NCBI GenBank assembly: GCA_019321725.1
Contig: CM033110.1
Location: forward strand, 13,881,278 to 13,945,277
Reading direction: 5' to 3'
Length of the DNA stretch: 64,000 bases
Source: Paulownia fortunei
Taxonomy: Eukaryota > Streptophyta > Magnoliopsida > Lamiales > Paulowniaceae
The position numbers and the translations under genes were made by a program. Each line of letters opens with the position of its first letter. Within the stretch, counting starts at the first letter, position 1. Positions 36,481 to 49,089 of the stretch are shown in pieces. The notes under the pieces were generated by a model. The model was not told the origin of the DNA, made no database searches, and saw nothing but the letters and a program-made list of their open reading frames with translations.

Positions 36481-37049
36481 ATTTTGAATATGTAAATTTA
36501 AAGATATTTTAAATTATTTGAAACTTCATTTTTCAAAATTTTATGTGCTTATTATTAATATAAAGTTTTAAAAGGCATTTGTAGTATTAAAACTTTATTA
36601 TGATTTTATCTCTACAAACATGGTTTATATTAGTAAAAAAATACTCATTACTGTTATTTTTTATACTTATTTGTTAGTTTTTAACTTATTTGAGTCTACT
36701 TTCTTTAATTATTTTAGATTATTCTAATTTTTATTTTGCAAGAAATTATAAGTGTAGGTTTTTCAGAATACATTTCATTTGGATAATGATTATAAAATAA
36801 TACTCAAATGTATGCAATAGTTTTTGGAAGTTAGCTTGATTGACAAATTCATTTTTGACATATTATAAATTTTTGTAACGCTAATAATTGTTTTTATTTA
36901 AACAATAGTTCTCTTTTACAATAAAAAAAATAGAACTTCATTAGTTTTTTAATATACTTTTAATTCATTGTATAAACTTGCAAATGTCTAACTACTTATA
37001 TAAAGTACATTTATTTGAAAAACCATTTTCTTTTTTCACAATGATAGGA

Positions 37050-37380
37050 CTAATGTTAAACCTTGATTTGTTGTAGATAAAAGTGTGCATAAATACTTAA
37101 TTCCATAAATATGTGTTGCCATTAGAAGCCTTCTTGTTTTGTGGTGATTCTTGATTTATGTATCACCAATGACACAATAAATATTTAGGTTCATTTAGCT
37201 TATTATATGATTTTACTACACTGTCTGCTAACGTGAAACCTTGATATGTTGTAAACAAAGGTGTGCATAAATATTTAATCCCATAAAAGTGTTGGCATTA
37301 AAACCCTTCTTGTTTAGTGGCGATTTTTTATTTATGTATCACCAATAGCACACCAATGACACAACCTCAAATCAATGAGT
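37050..37380 (+). repeat. LTR fragment, direct orientation
   Basis: Covers only the internal tandem-unit part of the element A family LTR (GTTAAACCTTGATTTGTTGTAGA, GTGGTGATTCTTGATTTATG), with about two and a half units. It runs directly into an inverted copy. Confidence 0.75.
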
Positions 37381-38347
37381 GTGTCATTGGTGATACATAA
37401 ATCAAGAATTGCCACTAAATAAATAAGTTAAAACGCCAACACTTATTTATGAGATCAAGTATTTATACATATCTTTGTTTAATAAATCTTGGTTCACGTT
37501 AGTAGTCGGTGTACTAGAATTGTATAATAAGCTAATGAGCTAAGTATTTATTATATCATTAGTGATACATAAATCAAGAATCACCACAAAACAAGGAGAG
37601 TTTTAACGCCAACACTTAGTTATGGGATTAAGTATTTATGTACACATTTATCTACAACAAATCAAGATTTCACATTAGCAGTCGGGCGAGTAGAACTGTA
37701 CAATATGCTAACTGAACCCAAGTACTTGTTGTACTATTGGTGATATATAAATCAAGAATCAGCACAAGACAATGAGGGTTTCAATCAAGGTTTTACATTT
37801 GTTTCAATCAAATATATTGGTTATAACCACTATTCTTCCTCCATTAAGAGGTTTGCCTCTTCTCAGCTAAATGAAATTTAGAAAAATATAATGAAAGTAG
37901 AAATTAATTTAAATAGAAAAGAAACTATATAATATATTTCTATTACTACTAGAAAACTTTATTACTATTAGAAAACTTAGTCGAAAGAAAGACAACGTAA
38001 AACTTTTTTTCTCCCTCTAAGGGTTTTTGTGTGTCTTCAATGATATCCAATAGCTTTTATTTATAGTAGAAGAATTTCTAAATTAACATATCCAAATTCA
38101 CTCCAAATGCACTCCAAATTCATTTCATATATGCTCTAAATTCATATGTCCTTTTCACATCCTAATTTTGTCACACATTTTTTTATTCATGAAATCAGCT
38201 GATTTGGGAAAAGAGATCAACATAAAAGCTCTAGATATATCTGTTAGCTTCATTGTCCAACTTGAATCACCAAATTCCAACCACTAGGAAGAAAGTTCTA
38301 CTTGATTTAAAGAGATATGTCGGCATAGATAGATCCTTTCCATTGTA
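37378..38347 (-). repeat. LTR fragment, inverted orientation
   Basis: Reverse complement of the LTR from the tandem units back to about 320 bases inside its start (TATA region as TTTATTTATAGTA near 38060). Together with the preceding piece it forms an inverted repeat centred near 37379. Its far edge abuts a copia remnant. Confidence 0.78.
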
Positions 38348-39503
38348 TACAATTAAACCCATTAGCATCAAGGGTGCCTAATGAGATGAGATCCTTCTTC
38401 AGGTCAAGAACATGCCTCATATCAGCCAATGTTCTCATAATGCCATCATGCATTCGGATAATGATTGTTCCTATGCCAACAGTTTTGAATAGGGTGTTAT
38501 TCCCCATGAAAACAACTTATCCATCGATAGACTCGTATGTTGAAAATCAGTCCTGATTGGGACACATATGATAAAAACAACTAGTATCCATAATCCACTC
38601 ATTATTCGATCTAGCACGATCTTTTGTCATAAAAAGAACATCAGTGCCATCTCCATGTTCAGCAATACTAGTCTCACTAGAGTCTTCATTTTTGTCATGT
38701 GAAGCATTCTTCTTGTGCAGTTGGTTAAAATTCTCACGAACATACCCTGGTTCTTTACAGTGCCAACACATATTTTTATTTCTAGATTTCAATCTTGATC
38801 TTGGCCTACCTCTATTCGATCCTTCTATTTGGATCTTCCTCTTGCATATAGACCTTGTGTCTGACTTTGTGCATATAGATTCTTTAGTGATATCTTGATC
38901 AATTTTTTTTTTGTTTCCAAAAAGAATTTAACATCATTTAGAGAAATAGTATTTTTTTCATACAACATAGTTTTTCTAAAATGTCTATATGAAGAGGGTA
39001 ATGAACATAGCAATAACAAAGCGTTATCTTCATCATCAATTATCACATCAAGATTTTGAAAATTTATAATAATAAACTCAAACTCATCAATATGAGAACT
39101 AAGGGATGTAGCTTCACTCATTCATAGTGAATACAAATACTATTTCTTTTGCAGCTTATTAGTGAGGGTCTTTTCGATTAGAGAGACTATAATTTATCCC
39201 ATAATGCTTTTGTGGTCTTCTTAGAGATAACCTCACAAAACTTCATTTGCAAGAGATAACTGGATAGCTGAACGGGTCTTTTCATCGATCTTTTCCTATT
39301 TTTCCTCTGTCATATCCGACAGTTTAACACCTGATAAAGCCTTCTGGAATCTATTTTGAACAAGGACGACACGCATCTTTACTTGTGACAATGTAAAGTT
39401 GATAATTCAATCAAACATCTCGACATCAAATTTAGTTGTCGATATCCTAACTTAACAGGAAATACAAAACAAATATACCAACCAATGCTCTGATACTGGT
39501 TTG
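38348..39503 (-). pseudogene. Ty1/copia gag-protease fragment
   Basis: Reading leftward from a primer-binding site at about 39485-39500 (CCAGTATCAGAGC): a gag start with MRVVLVQNRFQKAL and LSDMTEEK, then gag at 38825-39121 (LPSSYRHFRKTML), a knuckle CWHCKEPGYVRENF with the His and last Cys replaced (38700-38770), and the protease start WIMDTSCFYHMCP (Ser/Gly site altered). The pre-integrase part [29 protein letters not shown] ends near 38347 at the LTR junction. Confidence 0.78.
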
Positions 39504-40140
39504 TTAGGCTGGCACTAGGATCAAATGGTATATTCGTTTAAATAAGATGATAATAAAATGATAAAATGAATGGATAAAATAAAATGACACAAATGTTTAT
39601 GTGGTTCGGCTAGTAACAAGCTTATGTCCACGGGCAGAGGAGTAATTCCACTATAATAAAAATAACAATCGAGAGTTTACAACAATTAGAGAAAATGATT
39701 CTCTAATTAATCTCAACACCCCAAGATAATAATTGATGTTATGTTGTAGGCAGAGGAATATATTAATATATCATTATAGTAGGTGAATCAGATATGGAGT
39801 CCCTTGATAAGTTTCAAGGACAAACAAACTATAGAGATAGCTCCGACCTACCTAATAATGAGTGGTACATCATTGACTCATTTCTTTGTCGAGAGAATCT
39901 GGCGTAACAATACAAAATTGCTTATTATCCCTTTTATGTTTAATGATTCTTTACTATTAATGGTGAGTTTATTCATAGTGTAAATGTTTGGGAGGAGCGA
40001 GCATTGGAGGAGTTGTACTCTGTGATATTTTGGGAAGAAACTCGTATGAGATTTGATGATTGCTACATGAAAATTTTGTTTGGCAATTCTTTTAGAAAGA
40101 ATACTGACCATGATATTTTGTTTATATATACTAATGTCCA
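39504..40140. other. Probable LTR and flank of the preceding copia
   Basis: Contains ATGTGGTTCGGC and ATGTCCACGGGCAGAGG (39598-39640), wording usual in copia LTRs, next to the primer-binding site. The outer limit cannot be set. No gene seen. Confidence 0.45.
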
Positions 40141-40199
40141 AGCATCAAAATTACATTAGTATCCCTAAAATATCATTAAAATATCAAAAATACCTAAAG

Positions 40200-41090
40200 A
40201 TCTGTGTATTTTTTATGTCGACTTGATTCGACTTGGTATTAAGTTCGGGTTGACCCGAGCTCCTAACTGTCGATGAAGTGGAGTGATGGGACGTGTCAAT
40301 TAACCTGATCATAACATCTGGACCCTAGCCTATACGGCCTATGAAAACCAATCAGTATAAATATCCGGTGCACATGTCTCATAAGTTAACTTTTGCACCA
40401 TTCACTCAGTTCACTTACTAGTTCCTTTTCACCTCAAGACCTGACTAACTTAAGTATCAGAGGGTTTTAGCTGGGGATCACCTTAGCAAGCCTAACGTGT
40501 GTCTCTTTTAGGTCTTTCCGAACTCAATCTCCACTCTAGATCCTTTCATATCACTTTGGACCCATAAGTGGACCCATAAGTGGTATCAAAGTGGTTGATT
40601 TCTAAAAAATTATTTTTCAAATCTCTCGATCTAATTCTCAAGCCAATTGAACTTGTATAACATGAAGAACATTAATAGCATTGCATTGTCTAAGATCCCT
40701 ATGATCTCATTAGAAGAATATAATGACTAGAAAATTTCTATCTAGGCAAACTTAGTTGCGATAGATGATGAGATGTGGTCAATAATGATGTTGGGCCCAT
40801 ACACAACACAAAAGTAAATACAGCAGGATTGTTTAACTATGTGCCCAAGCCTGAGGCTAAGTGGACTGCAACTGCAAAAAAACGAATAGCAAACTTGGAT
40901 ATTGTGACCAAGGATATTCTATTCAAAACCACCAATAAAGTTATGTTAAGTAAAATCAAGAAGTGTAAGAAAATAGGATAGAAGATCACCATGATTTGTG
41001 AAGGGATAGATCAAATAAGAAAAACATACTATCTATAATAGTCCGAAAGTTTGAGAACTTTGAGAAAAGTATGTGCACTCAACACCTCAT
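40200..41090 (+). pseudogene. 5' end of a plus-strand copia element
   Basis: An LTR-like segment with a TATA box (AGTATAAATATCC near 40355) ends before the primer-binding site TGGTATCAAAGTGG (40581). Gag begins with an ATG near 40662 (MKNINSIALSKIP) and continues to the copia gag signature NYVPKPEAKW, LFKTTNKVMLSKIKKCK and KITMICEG. It is cut near 41085, where a tandem array begins. Confidence 0.65.
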
Positions 41091-42300
41091 GTGTTTTAAG
41101 GCATAATTTGCCTTAATAAGTTGTGACCAACATGATTATCATAATATAAAATGACAAATATATAATTTACATGAGTGGGGAGGCTCATCTATGTAAATAT
41201 TCGAAAAAAACTACTTACCCCCAATAAGTCATATTTTCATTAACACTAATGTAAAATAATATTAAATGTGGTAACTCTCATTTATTTTAATGTTCTACCA
41301 TAGGTTAAAGTGTGTGATTATACTCATCATAAGACAAAGATTTCATGTTATAGTGATCAAATATGTATAAAACAACAAAACTCAATTATTTCACCAAATA
41401 GAAAAAAATATCATTTGTTTGTACTTATAGTAACCTAGTTCCAACATAAAAGTATTGAATTCTAGAACAACCTGTGCCATAATTAGTACTATGGCTATAT
41501 GCACTTGATACTACTCGTGCAGGTGACTTGTCAATGCAATTTTTTGTAGGGTAGGTCCAAACATTGGTTTTTTAAGGTCAAATTTGCCTCAATATATTGG
41601 GTGCAAGAACTATAATAAAATCTACAATGGTAAATTACATAGTTTTACTTGAGGGGAAAGACTCATGTGTATAAATGTTTGAAACCAAACTACTTATGTC
41701 CACCAAGTTATGTCCTCCTTGCCACTGGCGTAAAATAATATTAAATATGGTAACTCTCATTCAATTTAAAGTTCTACCACACGCTATGGTGCATGATTAT
41801 ATTTATTTTAGAACTAGGAATTCATATAATCGTGGTCGGATAAGAAACAACTAAATTTTAATCTATTTCACCAATTAGAAAAAAATATCACTCATGAATA
41901 TTTTTAGTACCAAAGTTCCAGCATAAGGTACTAAATTATAAAAAAAATTGTAGCACATGTTCTAACAATTAGTACTACGATTATATGCAGTTAATACTAC
42001 ATGTGTTTGAAGGCTTAATTTGCCTCAATATGTTGTGTATGAGGAGTTTAACACAACGTAACGGTAAATTATGTAGTTTTGCTTGAATGGAGAGACAAAT
42101 GTGTGTAAATATTACCCGTTAGTTACACCCATTCAGTCATATTCTCCTTGACATTAGTGTAAAGCAATATTTAATGTGATACATTCTTATATATTCTTAT
42201 ACAAGGTACAATACACTCTTATATTCTGACATGAGCTGTGATACATTCTTATATTCATCCTAAAACTAGGAATTCATGCTATCATAGTCAAATGAGTAGT
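41089..42300 (+). repeat. Tandem array of three ~440-475-bp units
   Basis: Units start at about 41089, 41564 and 42001. Each runs through AATTTGCCT, GGTAAATTA/ATAATTTACAT, GTCATATT/GTTATGTCC, TAAAATAATATTAAAT, GTTCTACCA, ATTTCACCAA and TTAGTACTA in the same order. The third is shortened and rearranged after 42180, with ATACATTCTTATAT repeated. No coding. Origin unknown: satellite-like or the 3' part of an element. Confidence 0.8.
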
Positions 42301-43626
42301 CCAACAGCTTTCCTACATTTTTCCTCAAGATGTACTGCATTTTTTAATGACTGAAATGAATGTTGCATGCTTAATACCGCATCCTTGCTGAAAATACTGC
42401 ATTTTTCAGTAACCGGTACTACTTTCTTGAAGATTTATTACCACATGCGTCGCTACTAGTTTGTATACAAATCTGCACAATAGTCCAACCACGAATCTAG
42501 CCAATATCAAATATGGTTCCCTCCAACGTATATTAATACAATTTGTCTAAATAATACAAACGAGATAATGAAAATAATACAACAGAAATAATGCAAATAA
42601 TAATACAATACAAATTCTTCAAATTTAGTTGTCATCAAACACCATCAAATTTAGCAGTTATAATGAGCCTACGTACACGATGTAATCAATCTTTGAGGGT
42701 ATGTGTGCATGCCTCGGATCCTCTTTCTTCTAATTAAAGAAGAATAAGAAGAAATACAATATTTGTTCAAAGAAGAATAAAAAGAAATACAATATTATTT
42801 AATTAGTAAGGACAAAAGGTAATAAAAGCATATCTTTTACATATCATTAACAATTATATACTCTAAATAAATGTATTTAATGATATTACTCTAAATGACT
42901 GTAAAAGAACAAATGAATAAATAAATAAATAAATAAAGTAGAAATTTATGAAGGTAAGTTTGCTCTTTTCTATCTTAATAAATATAAAATTTAGGTTGGG
43001 TGTTGTTTGCCCTTTTTAAACACACAAAAGTGAAATTAGCCTTTTTCACTTCACGTGAATTTATTTGTCCTCATACTATTTCACCAGCGGTAAAACACTT
43101 TATTAGTTTTAAGAATTATATTTCGGTACTTTTGCACTTCCCAATGAGCAATAGACATTCGTATGATTTTTTATTAAATCTCCAAATAATTACAAGTTTA
43201 ACTAGATAGACCTTATAGATAAGTGTTTAAAAAATGTCAAAACTTTGTCATATGATTATACATATGAAATCTGTATGCTACATGTATTAGAACTACCCAA
43301 ATTGAATCAAACTGAATTTATACCTCGCAACTTGAACATACTCATTTGAGATAGAAATAGGTGATTTTGCATTGATGATGCAACACAAGTTGGGCGACTT
43401 TTAGAATTGGGAGTTATGCGGCACATCATATATGCATGAGAAGCTCTTTTTAAGCTTAGCAAAATAACAAACAATAAAAGTGTTGAAAGTATTTTTCAAG
43501 TGGAAATTCAATTATTTCATTCATTCTTTCTGCCATTTTCCTATATTTTATTTATTTTTGGATGATTATTTGAGTATTTTTATTGGAATAAATGCAAAAA
43601 AAAAAAAAAAAAAAATAAAAAAAATA
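42301..43626. other. Intergenic, no gene seen
   Basis: AT-rich, with repeats of the phrase TACTGCATTTTT (42330-42410), a short AAATA-type microsatellite near 42920 and an A run of about 21 at 43598. No domain-bearing frame. Confidence 0.45.
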
Positions 43627-45431
43627 CGTGTTTTAGAGAAGTTGCTAAAAACTCCCTATATTAAAAAAATAGTCAAAATAAAAACCCCGTGATAATGAAA
43701 ATTTTGCAAAAAACAAAGACCATATTCTATTAAAGTTAACGAATGTGTTGTGCACGCGTTTGGAATGACAAGGTAATTTTCTAAACCCTTCATTTTACTT
43801 AATATAACCCTAAAAATGATTATTATACCATTGCAAATATAATATATATAATATGATTCTTTTTGTATTATTTTTTTACTAAAAAAGTTTTTGACCCATT
43901 TATAACCTGATTTTGGTAACAATATTTAGTCCTAATTCCTTAAGTTGTGAAAATAAAAAGTAATATAATTGTTTATTTTTATATCTAATTCAAAATTAAT
44001 ATTTTTTACTTTTATTAAAAATTCCATTAATTAAAAATTCCATTAGAAATATTTTATTCACTAAGAAATTAAAAAAAATCTACAAAAGCTATAAAATTCA
44101 ATTAAAATTACCAAAATCTCATTAAAATTCCATTAACATTACAATAAATTTCAAAAATCCAAAAAAAAAATACATAACAATTTCATAAATTTCTAAAAAA
44201 TACATAACTATTTTAAAAAATTACTGAACTAATTACTGAGAAAATTATAGAAAATTTAAAATAAAAATTGCTGGAAAATTACAAAGAAATAATTTTACTT
44301 TCTAAAATTTAACTAAAATTGATTTTTTATTTATAATTTAATTTTAATTAAAATTAAATTATAAATTTAATCAACTTAATTTAAAAATATTTATTATTTT
44401 AATTAATTACTTATTTTTCTTTTTCCCTTCATCCTCTTTGCCCGAAGCCACCCAAACCTCTTTTTCCTGATTCCCCTCTTCTTATTCTCGCCACACCCAT
44501 CCACCTATCAAACCCTAGCCTCTCCACCAAGCCCAGTCACCATAGCCCTCCTCTTCCTCCTCTTTCTCCTCTTTCTCCTCATTCTCATTCTTCTTCTTGC
44601 CCCGTTTGAACCAACCCACATCCACCCCCCTGTCAAGCCCAACCCTCCCCACAAAGCCTTACTGTCGCCGCTTCTCACCATCCTCTTCCTTCTCCTCCTA
44701 TACTTTTTCTTCTTTTCTTTTCCCCCCTTGAACTAAACTACATCCACCCCCCTATCGAGCCCAACCCTCCCCACCAAGCCCCATTGTCACCGCCTCTCAC
44801 CCTCCTCTTCCCGCTCCTATACTTCTTCTTCTTCTTCTTTTTTTGTTGCTTCTTCTTCTGCTACTTTTTTTCTCCTTATTGTGCTTCTTTTTCCTCTTCT
44901 TCTTCTCCTTCTTCTTATTCATCTTCTTCTTTTTCCTTTTCTCCCTCTTTTTTTTATTTTTCTTTCTCCTTCATCTTTTTCTTCTCCTTCTTCTCCTTGT
45001 CCTTCTCCTCATTCTTCTTCTTCTTCTTCCCCTCCTTTTTCTTTGTCTTTTTCTCATTCTTCTTCTTCTCTTTCTTCTTTTTTTCATTCCCCTTCTCATT
45101 TTTCTTCTTCTTTTTCTTCTATATATATATGTATATTATGTATAATATGTATATACATGACCAAATATATATTAAAAGAAAATAAAAAAAATAGGAATAA
45201 TAAACTAAAATAATAGAATATGATTAGTTAGTAAGTCTAACAATTGATATAAGTTATCTTAGGTCCAACGATTGAGTTTTCAAGGGCATAATAGGCAGTT
45301 CGCCTAAAAAACTAACACCGTTAATCTTAGTTGAGCTCGGGGGCAAGTCTATAAAATTTTCATGAATATAAGGTTGTTTGATTATTATTTTTTTAACATA
45401 AGGATTTTTAGCAACTTGACCAAAAACACAT
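43627..45431. mobile_element. Long-TIR non-autonomous element
   Basis: The left end (CGTGTTTTAGAGAAGTTGCT...) is the imperfect reverse complement of the right end (...AGCAACTTGACCAAAAACACATG). Similarity goes inward for more than 100 bases (GTTGCTAAAAA, TTAAAAAAATA, ATGAAAATTTT, TTAACG). Long inverted ends without a transposase suggest a Mutator-like derivative. The A- and T-run flanks hide any target duplication. The core is AT-rich, then CT-rich. Confidence 0.62.
44425..45120. repeat. CT-rich tract with ~130-bp tandem units and TTC microsatellite
   Basis: Three imperfect units (about 44500, 44610 and 44735) share ACATCCACCCCCCT, GAGCCCAACCCTCCCCAC and CTCACC(A/C)TCCTCTTCC. They are followed by about 300 bases of TTC/CTT-type simple sequence and then TA repeats. 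The open frames here are low-complexity artefacts. Confidence 0.8.
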
Positions 45432-45485
45432 GGGATTTTTTTTTGCATTTATTACTTTTTTATTTACTAAGTTAAAGTCTTTTTG

Positions 45486-45703
45486 GATAATTAAACATCT
45501 AACTCATAATCGTAACAACCCAATTGCAGGAGCAGAGCTCTACCAACTGAACAATATACCCTCGAGCCAAATAGTCAGATGTTTCTTCCATTTTTTTCCT
45601 TGGCGTAGTTGGGTAATCCTGGACTTGGACCAGAGACCTTACTCATGTGAAGTAAATCATCACACCAAACGATTCAACTAATTGAGAGAGAATCAATAGA
45701 TTC
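45486..45703 (-). other. Nuclear plastid DNA insertion (NUPT): trnI-GAU / trnA-UGC region
   Basis: About 218 bases match the plastid rRNA-operon spacer between trnI-GAU and trnA-UGC as known in land plants. The trnA 5' exon lies at 45524-45561 (complement strand, GTTCAGTTGGTAGAGCTCTG), with the start of its intron beyond. The trnI 3' exon lies at about 45610-45643 (CTCTGGTCCAAGTCCAGGAT), with the end of its intron up to AGAATCAATAGATTC. Differences are mostly C/T and G/A changes, as expected for methylated nuclear copies. Both exons are damaged, so no functional tRNA is made. The identification rests on recall of the plastid sequence. Confidence 0.85.
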
Positions 45704-46396
45704 TATCATTCTAGAGATTTTAAGATATTTTGTTTAGTTTTCCTCAAAAGTTAATTGTTTCTCTTAAACTATCTAAATTGGTTAGATTAGAGTAATTTCT
45801 AATTCTTAAACTATCATGGTGGTGTGCCATTTAAATAAGGGCGAATGAAAAAAACTACTTCTCAGATTTGACCTAATTACAAAAAAAAAAATCCAACTTT
45901 CAAAATTATAAAAGTCACCCCTGTGATTTGCATCTATCTTACATCAATCTTGACCTAATAAAAATTGCTGACACCAACAAAAATTCATGTGGAGATTCAA
46001 TTTTGCCATTGTATTACTGTTCATAATATGTGTTGAGAAAAAAGTGCCCTTGGGGCTAATTGTAATATTTTAGTTTTATGGTGATATAATTGTTATAGTT
46101 TTTATATTCATTAAACATCACAATTTGAGTAATATTTTAATTCTTTTTTTTTCATAATTGTTTTATCAAAATATACTTATTTTATTGTTCAAAACTCTGT
46201 TTAATTTTTTCATGATTTTTTTTCAAAAACGTTTAAATTTTTTATAATTTAAGCAAACATTAAGGCTTAAAGGTTGCTCATATTATATATTGTAAAATAA
46301 AAATTTAAATACTAATTAAATTTTATATTTAAAAACTAGAATATACATTTAAATTTAAAATTTAAATAGATAAATTTTGAAAATAGATATATATAT
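45704..46396. other. Non-coding flank
   Basis: AT-rich, no gene. The part from about 45845 has phrases (AATTACAAAAAA, ATTTTGCCATTGT) like those at ends of TIR elements, but no partner was confirmed. Confidence 0.4.
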
Positions 46397-46759
46397 TGAT
46401 TGGTATGAAAATTTTATTTAGTTTTATTTATTTTAGTCCATTAAACATTTAATTTCAGCCTAAACATATTCATAGGCCCAATTTACATCCATGCCCATAA
46501 GACCCATGTCCAAAATAAGACAGGTATAAATAGCCTTTTTCTTATACATTTACAAGGTACACAATTTAATTTTCTGATTTGAATTAGTATTTATTTTCTT
46601 AGATATTTACTGACTTAAGCATAGAAGGAGTCTTCCTAAGATAATCTCATGGCCCTCATAACAATTTGTTCATGCTACAGGTAGGGAAACCACAACTTGT
46701 AGCCACATGGATGAGACACGAGTTAGATCCACCTCAGCATACAAAGATAACTCGTATCA
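46397..46759 (+). repeat. 5' LTR of the Tat-like element
   Basis: Matches 52014-52377 in blocks: GGTATGAAAATTTTATTTA, AATTT(A/C)(A/G)GCCTAAACA, GGCATAAATAGCC-type TATA region (46528-46536), TTTACTGACTTAAGCAT and GACACGA(G/A)TTAGATCCACCTCA. Confidence 0.82.
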
Positions 46760-46779
46760 TTTTGGTGCCATTTGTGAGA

Positions 46780-48420
46780 AACCCTGTCGTTGCACTAAAA
46801 AATCAAACATGTGCAAGAATAAGAGAGACCGACACGCAAAAAGCTCATTTTGAGCATGGAGCTAATGATGATAGACTAAATTCTGAAGGCCTCCTCCCAA
46901 CAATGTTAGGAAGTACTGGCAGGACTAGAGCAACAATCCTAACAGGAGAACTACACCCGGACATAGAGATTTGTTTCATGTAAAGAGCACCGCATGCTCT
47001 GCTAGAGGACACAACTAAGAGAGCGATAGCTAATGCAATAATTCAATACCTTGCTGAACACCAGTTGATTCTTGTCTGCAACCCCCACAACAAAGCGAAG
47101 GCTCGTGCCCACCAGAGATAGAAAAGTTATATGAAGAAGGAGTAAAGAGAAAAAGGTAGGAGATTCTAGAAGACGTGACCAGTGGGAAGGTTCCCTAGAG
47201 AAAGTAGCCGACGCTCAGACCTGTCACGATGGAGGAGTCTCGTACTGCCCATCATTCTACCTTCTCTAAGAGCAATGCTTATTTATCAGCAATGGTGCAG
47301 CATACAAGGAGTCCTTTTATTGAAAATATCCTAGTTGAATCCCTGCTAACGGGAATAAAGACTTTTAAATCTTCTAGAATACAATGGACAAGAGAATCGC
47401 AAGAGCACTTGGACAAGAGACTCACAAGAGCACTTGGACAAGTTTTACACTAAGACAGACTTATATGATATGTGTGTTGTTGCATACTGCAAGGTCTTCC
47501 ACACAACACTTGTTAAGAGAGCATTGATGTAGTTTAATCAGCTGCCAGCATGATCTATTACTGGGATGAAGCATCTTACTAAAAATTTCCTACATCAATT
47601 CTCTATAAACTAAAATACCCAAAAACCATAGCTCAAATCTTTACAATAAAGTAGATGAAGGGTAAAACTTTGCGAAAATACATACAACGTTTCATAGAGG
47701 TAGTAAACAAGGTGCCAAATGTTTGCCATGAGCTCTTGGCAAGCATTTTGTAGCAGAACTTTCGCCAAGGAAAACTTAAGGAGTCAATCGCTGGGAAGCA
47801 ACCTATATCATTAGAGAAACTTTTGTCCCATGCAAAGAAGCACATATGTATAGAGGAGGCAACATACCCTGAAGTGGGCTTCAAGAGAAAGCACAAGGAT
47901 GAGGAAAAATCTAACTTAAAGAAAGCAGAGCGCCATCAGTTTGATTATCATCGGTACACTCCCCTAAACACTCCACTCACTGAAGTGCTACTGACTGCTT
48001 AAGGCATAATCAAACCTCCCAAGAAGCTAAAGAAAAACCCTCAACAACAACACTCAAACAAGTACTATTGATTTCACCGTAACAAAGGCCACACAATAGA
48101 AAAATATTTCTAGCCTAAGAGAGAAATTGAAAGGTTAATTCATAGAGAATATTTGAAGGAGTTTGTTAACCAACGTCCTTAAATTGATCATTTACTTTAA
48201 GACCGACCTCCTATTAGAGAGATGCAGCATGGGTAGTCGAGTAGGAATCAGAGGTAAGATAAAAGACATGACAATCCTTCAATTACCAGCATTATAAATG
48301 TCATATCTGGAGGCCTAATGGAAAAGACACAAAGAGTGCACTCAGAGATTACAAAAAACTACCCTTTGTATTTTATGTTGTTCCATCGTGTATGTTATAA
48401 CTTTTTATGAGACTAAATTG
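46780..48420 (+). pseudogene. Tat-like gag remnant
   Basis: Frames change often, but family landmarks can be followed. Downstream of the primer-binding site is RETDTQKAHFEHGANDD (46850 region), then YCKVFHTTL, a NQLPA-like segment and KHLTKNFLHQF (47490-47600). The C-terminal FHRNKGHTIEKYF / PKREIERLIHREYLKEFV stretch is at 48063-48170, which in the family is the Cys-His segment YCxFHxxxGHxTxxC. Here the Cys positions are lost. The product would have been a particle protein. Confidence 0.6.
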
Positions 48421-49089
48421 CCTCCAAAGGCGTGAGGTTAGCTTGAGATAGTGTTGCATCTCTACAGGCAAGGTTTAGTGTTGTGCCAGGATGTCATTAA
48501 GCCAATGTTTACAAGATTATATGCCTAGGATGGTGCTGAACCATTAGTTACGGGACTGTGTGCATGGGATGACATAACCATCGCTTATAGGACTGTTATC
48601 CACTCGGGATGTGCATGAAGCCATCGCTTATGGGACTGTTAGGTGCCTGAGATATGTGTGCAGTCACTACTTATAGGTTTGTGTTATTGTTACCTACTTG
48701 TTGGGTTACCAATTTCTAAGAGCCTTGGGGGCACCAAGCTTCTTGCATACATAATTTAGGCATTCAATATGCGCAAGCAGTAAACATAACATAAAAACTT
48801 AAATATAAGCAGCAATAGACTTAGTTAAGTAATCCCAAAATTGATGTAAGATATAAACCTCCCTCAAGTAGAGAATCCCAAAACAAATAATCACAAATAT
48901 TGAAAAGAAATTGTGTTCAAGCAACATATAGACTGGGAAAACAGTAAAAATCTTAGACTAAATTTCATAAAAATTGAGTTGTGAGAGGGGTGCAGTTGTT
49001 TTCAAGGCCTATCGCTGCTCTCCCCTAACCCCTCGTTTTCTTCAGTGCGGTAAGACAACATTCCCTAGTAACATGTGTGTCACCTTCTA

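Noticed and set aside
41089..42300. CRISPR-like or rDNA-spacer array
   Set aside because: Units are long and contiguous with no spacers, and no rRNA or promoter sequence is seen.
44784..45213. Three + strand frames of 100-133 codons, Phe/Ser/Leu-rich
   Set aside because: TTC/CTT microsatellite read in all three phases; not a membrane protein.
45524..45643. Possible nuclear tRNA-Ala and tRNA-Ile genes
   Set aside because: Only single exons of split plastid tRNAs, with damaged stems; part of a plastid DNA insertion.
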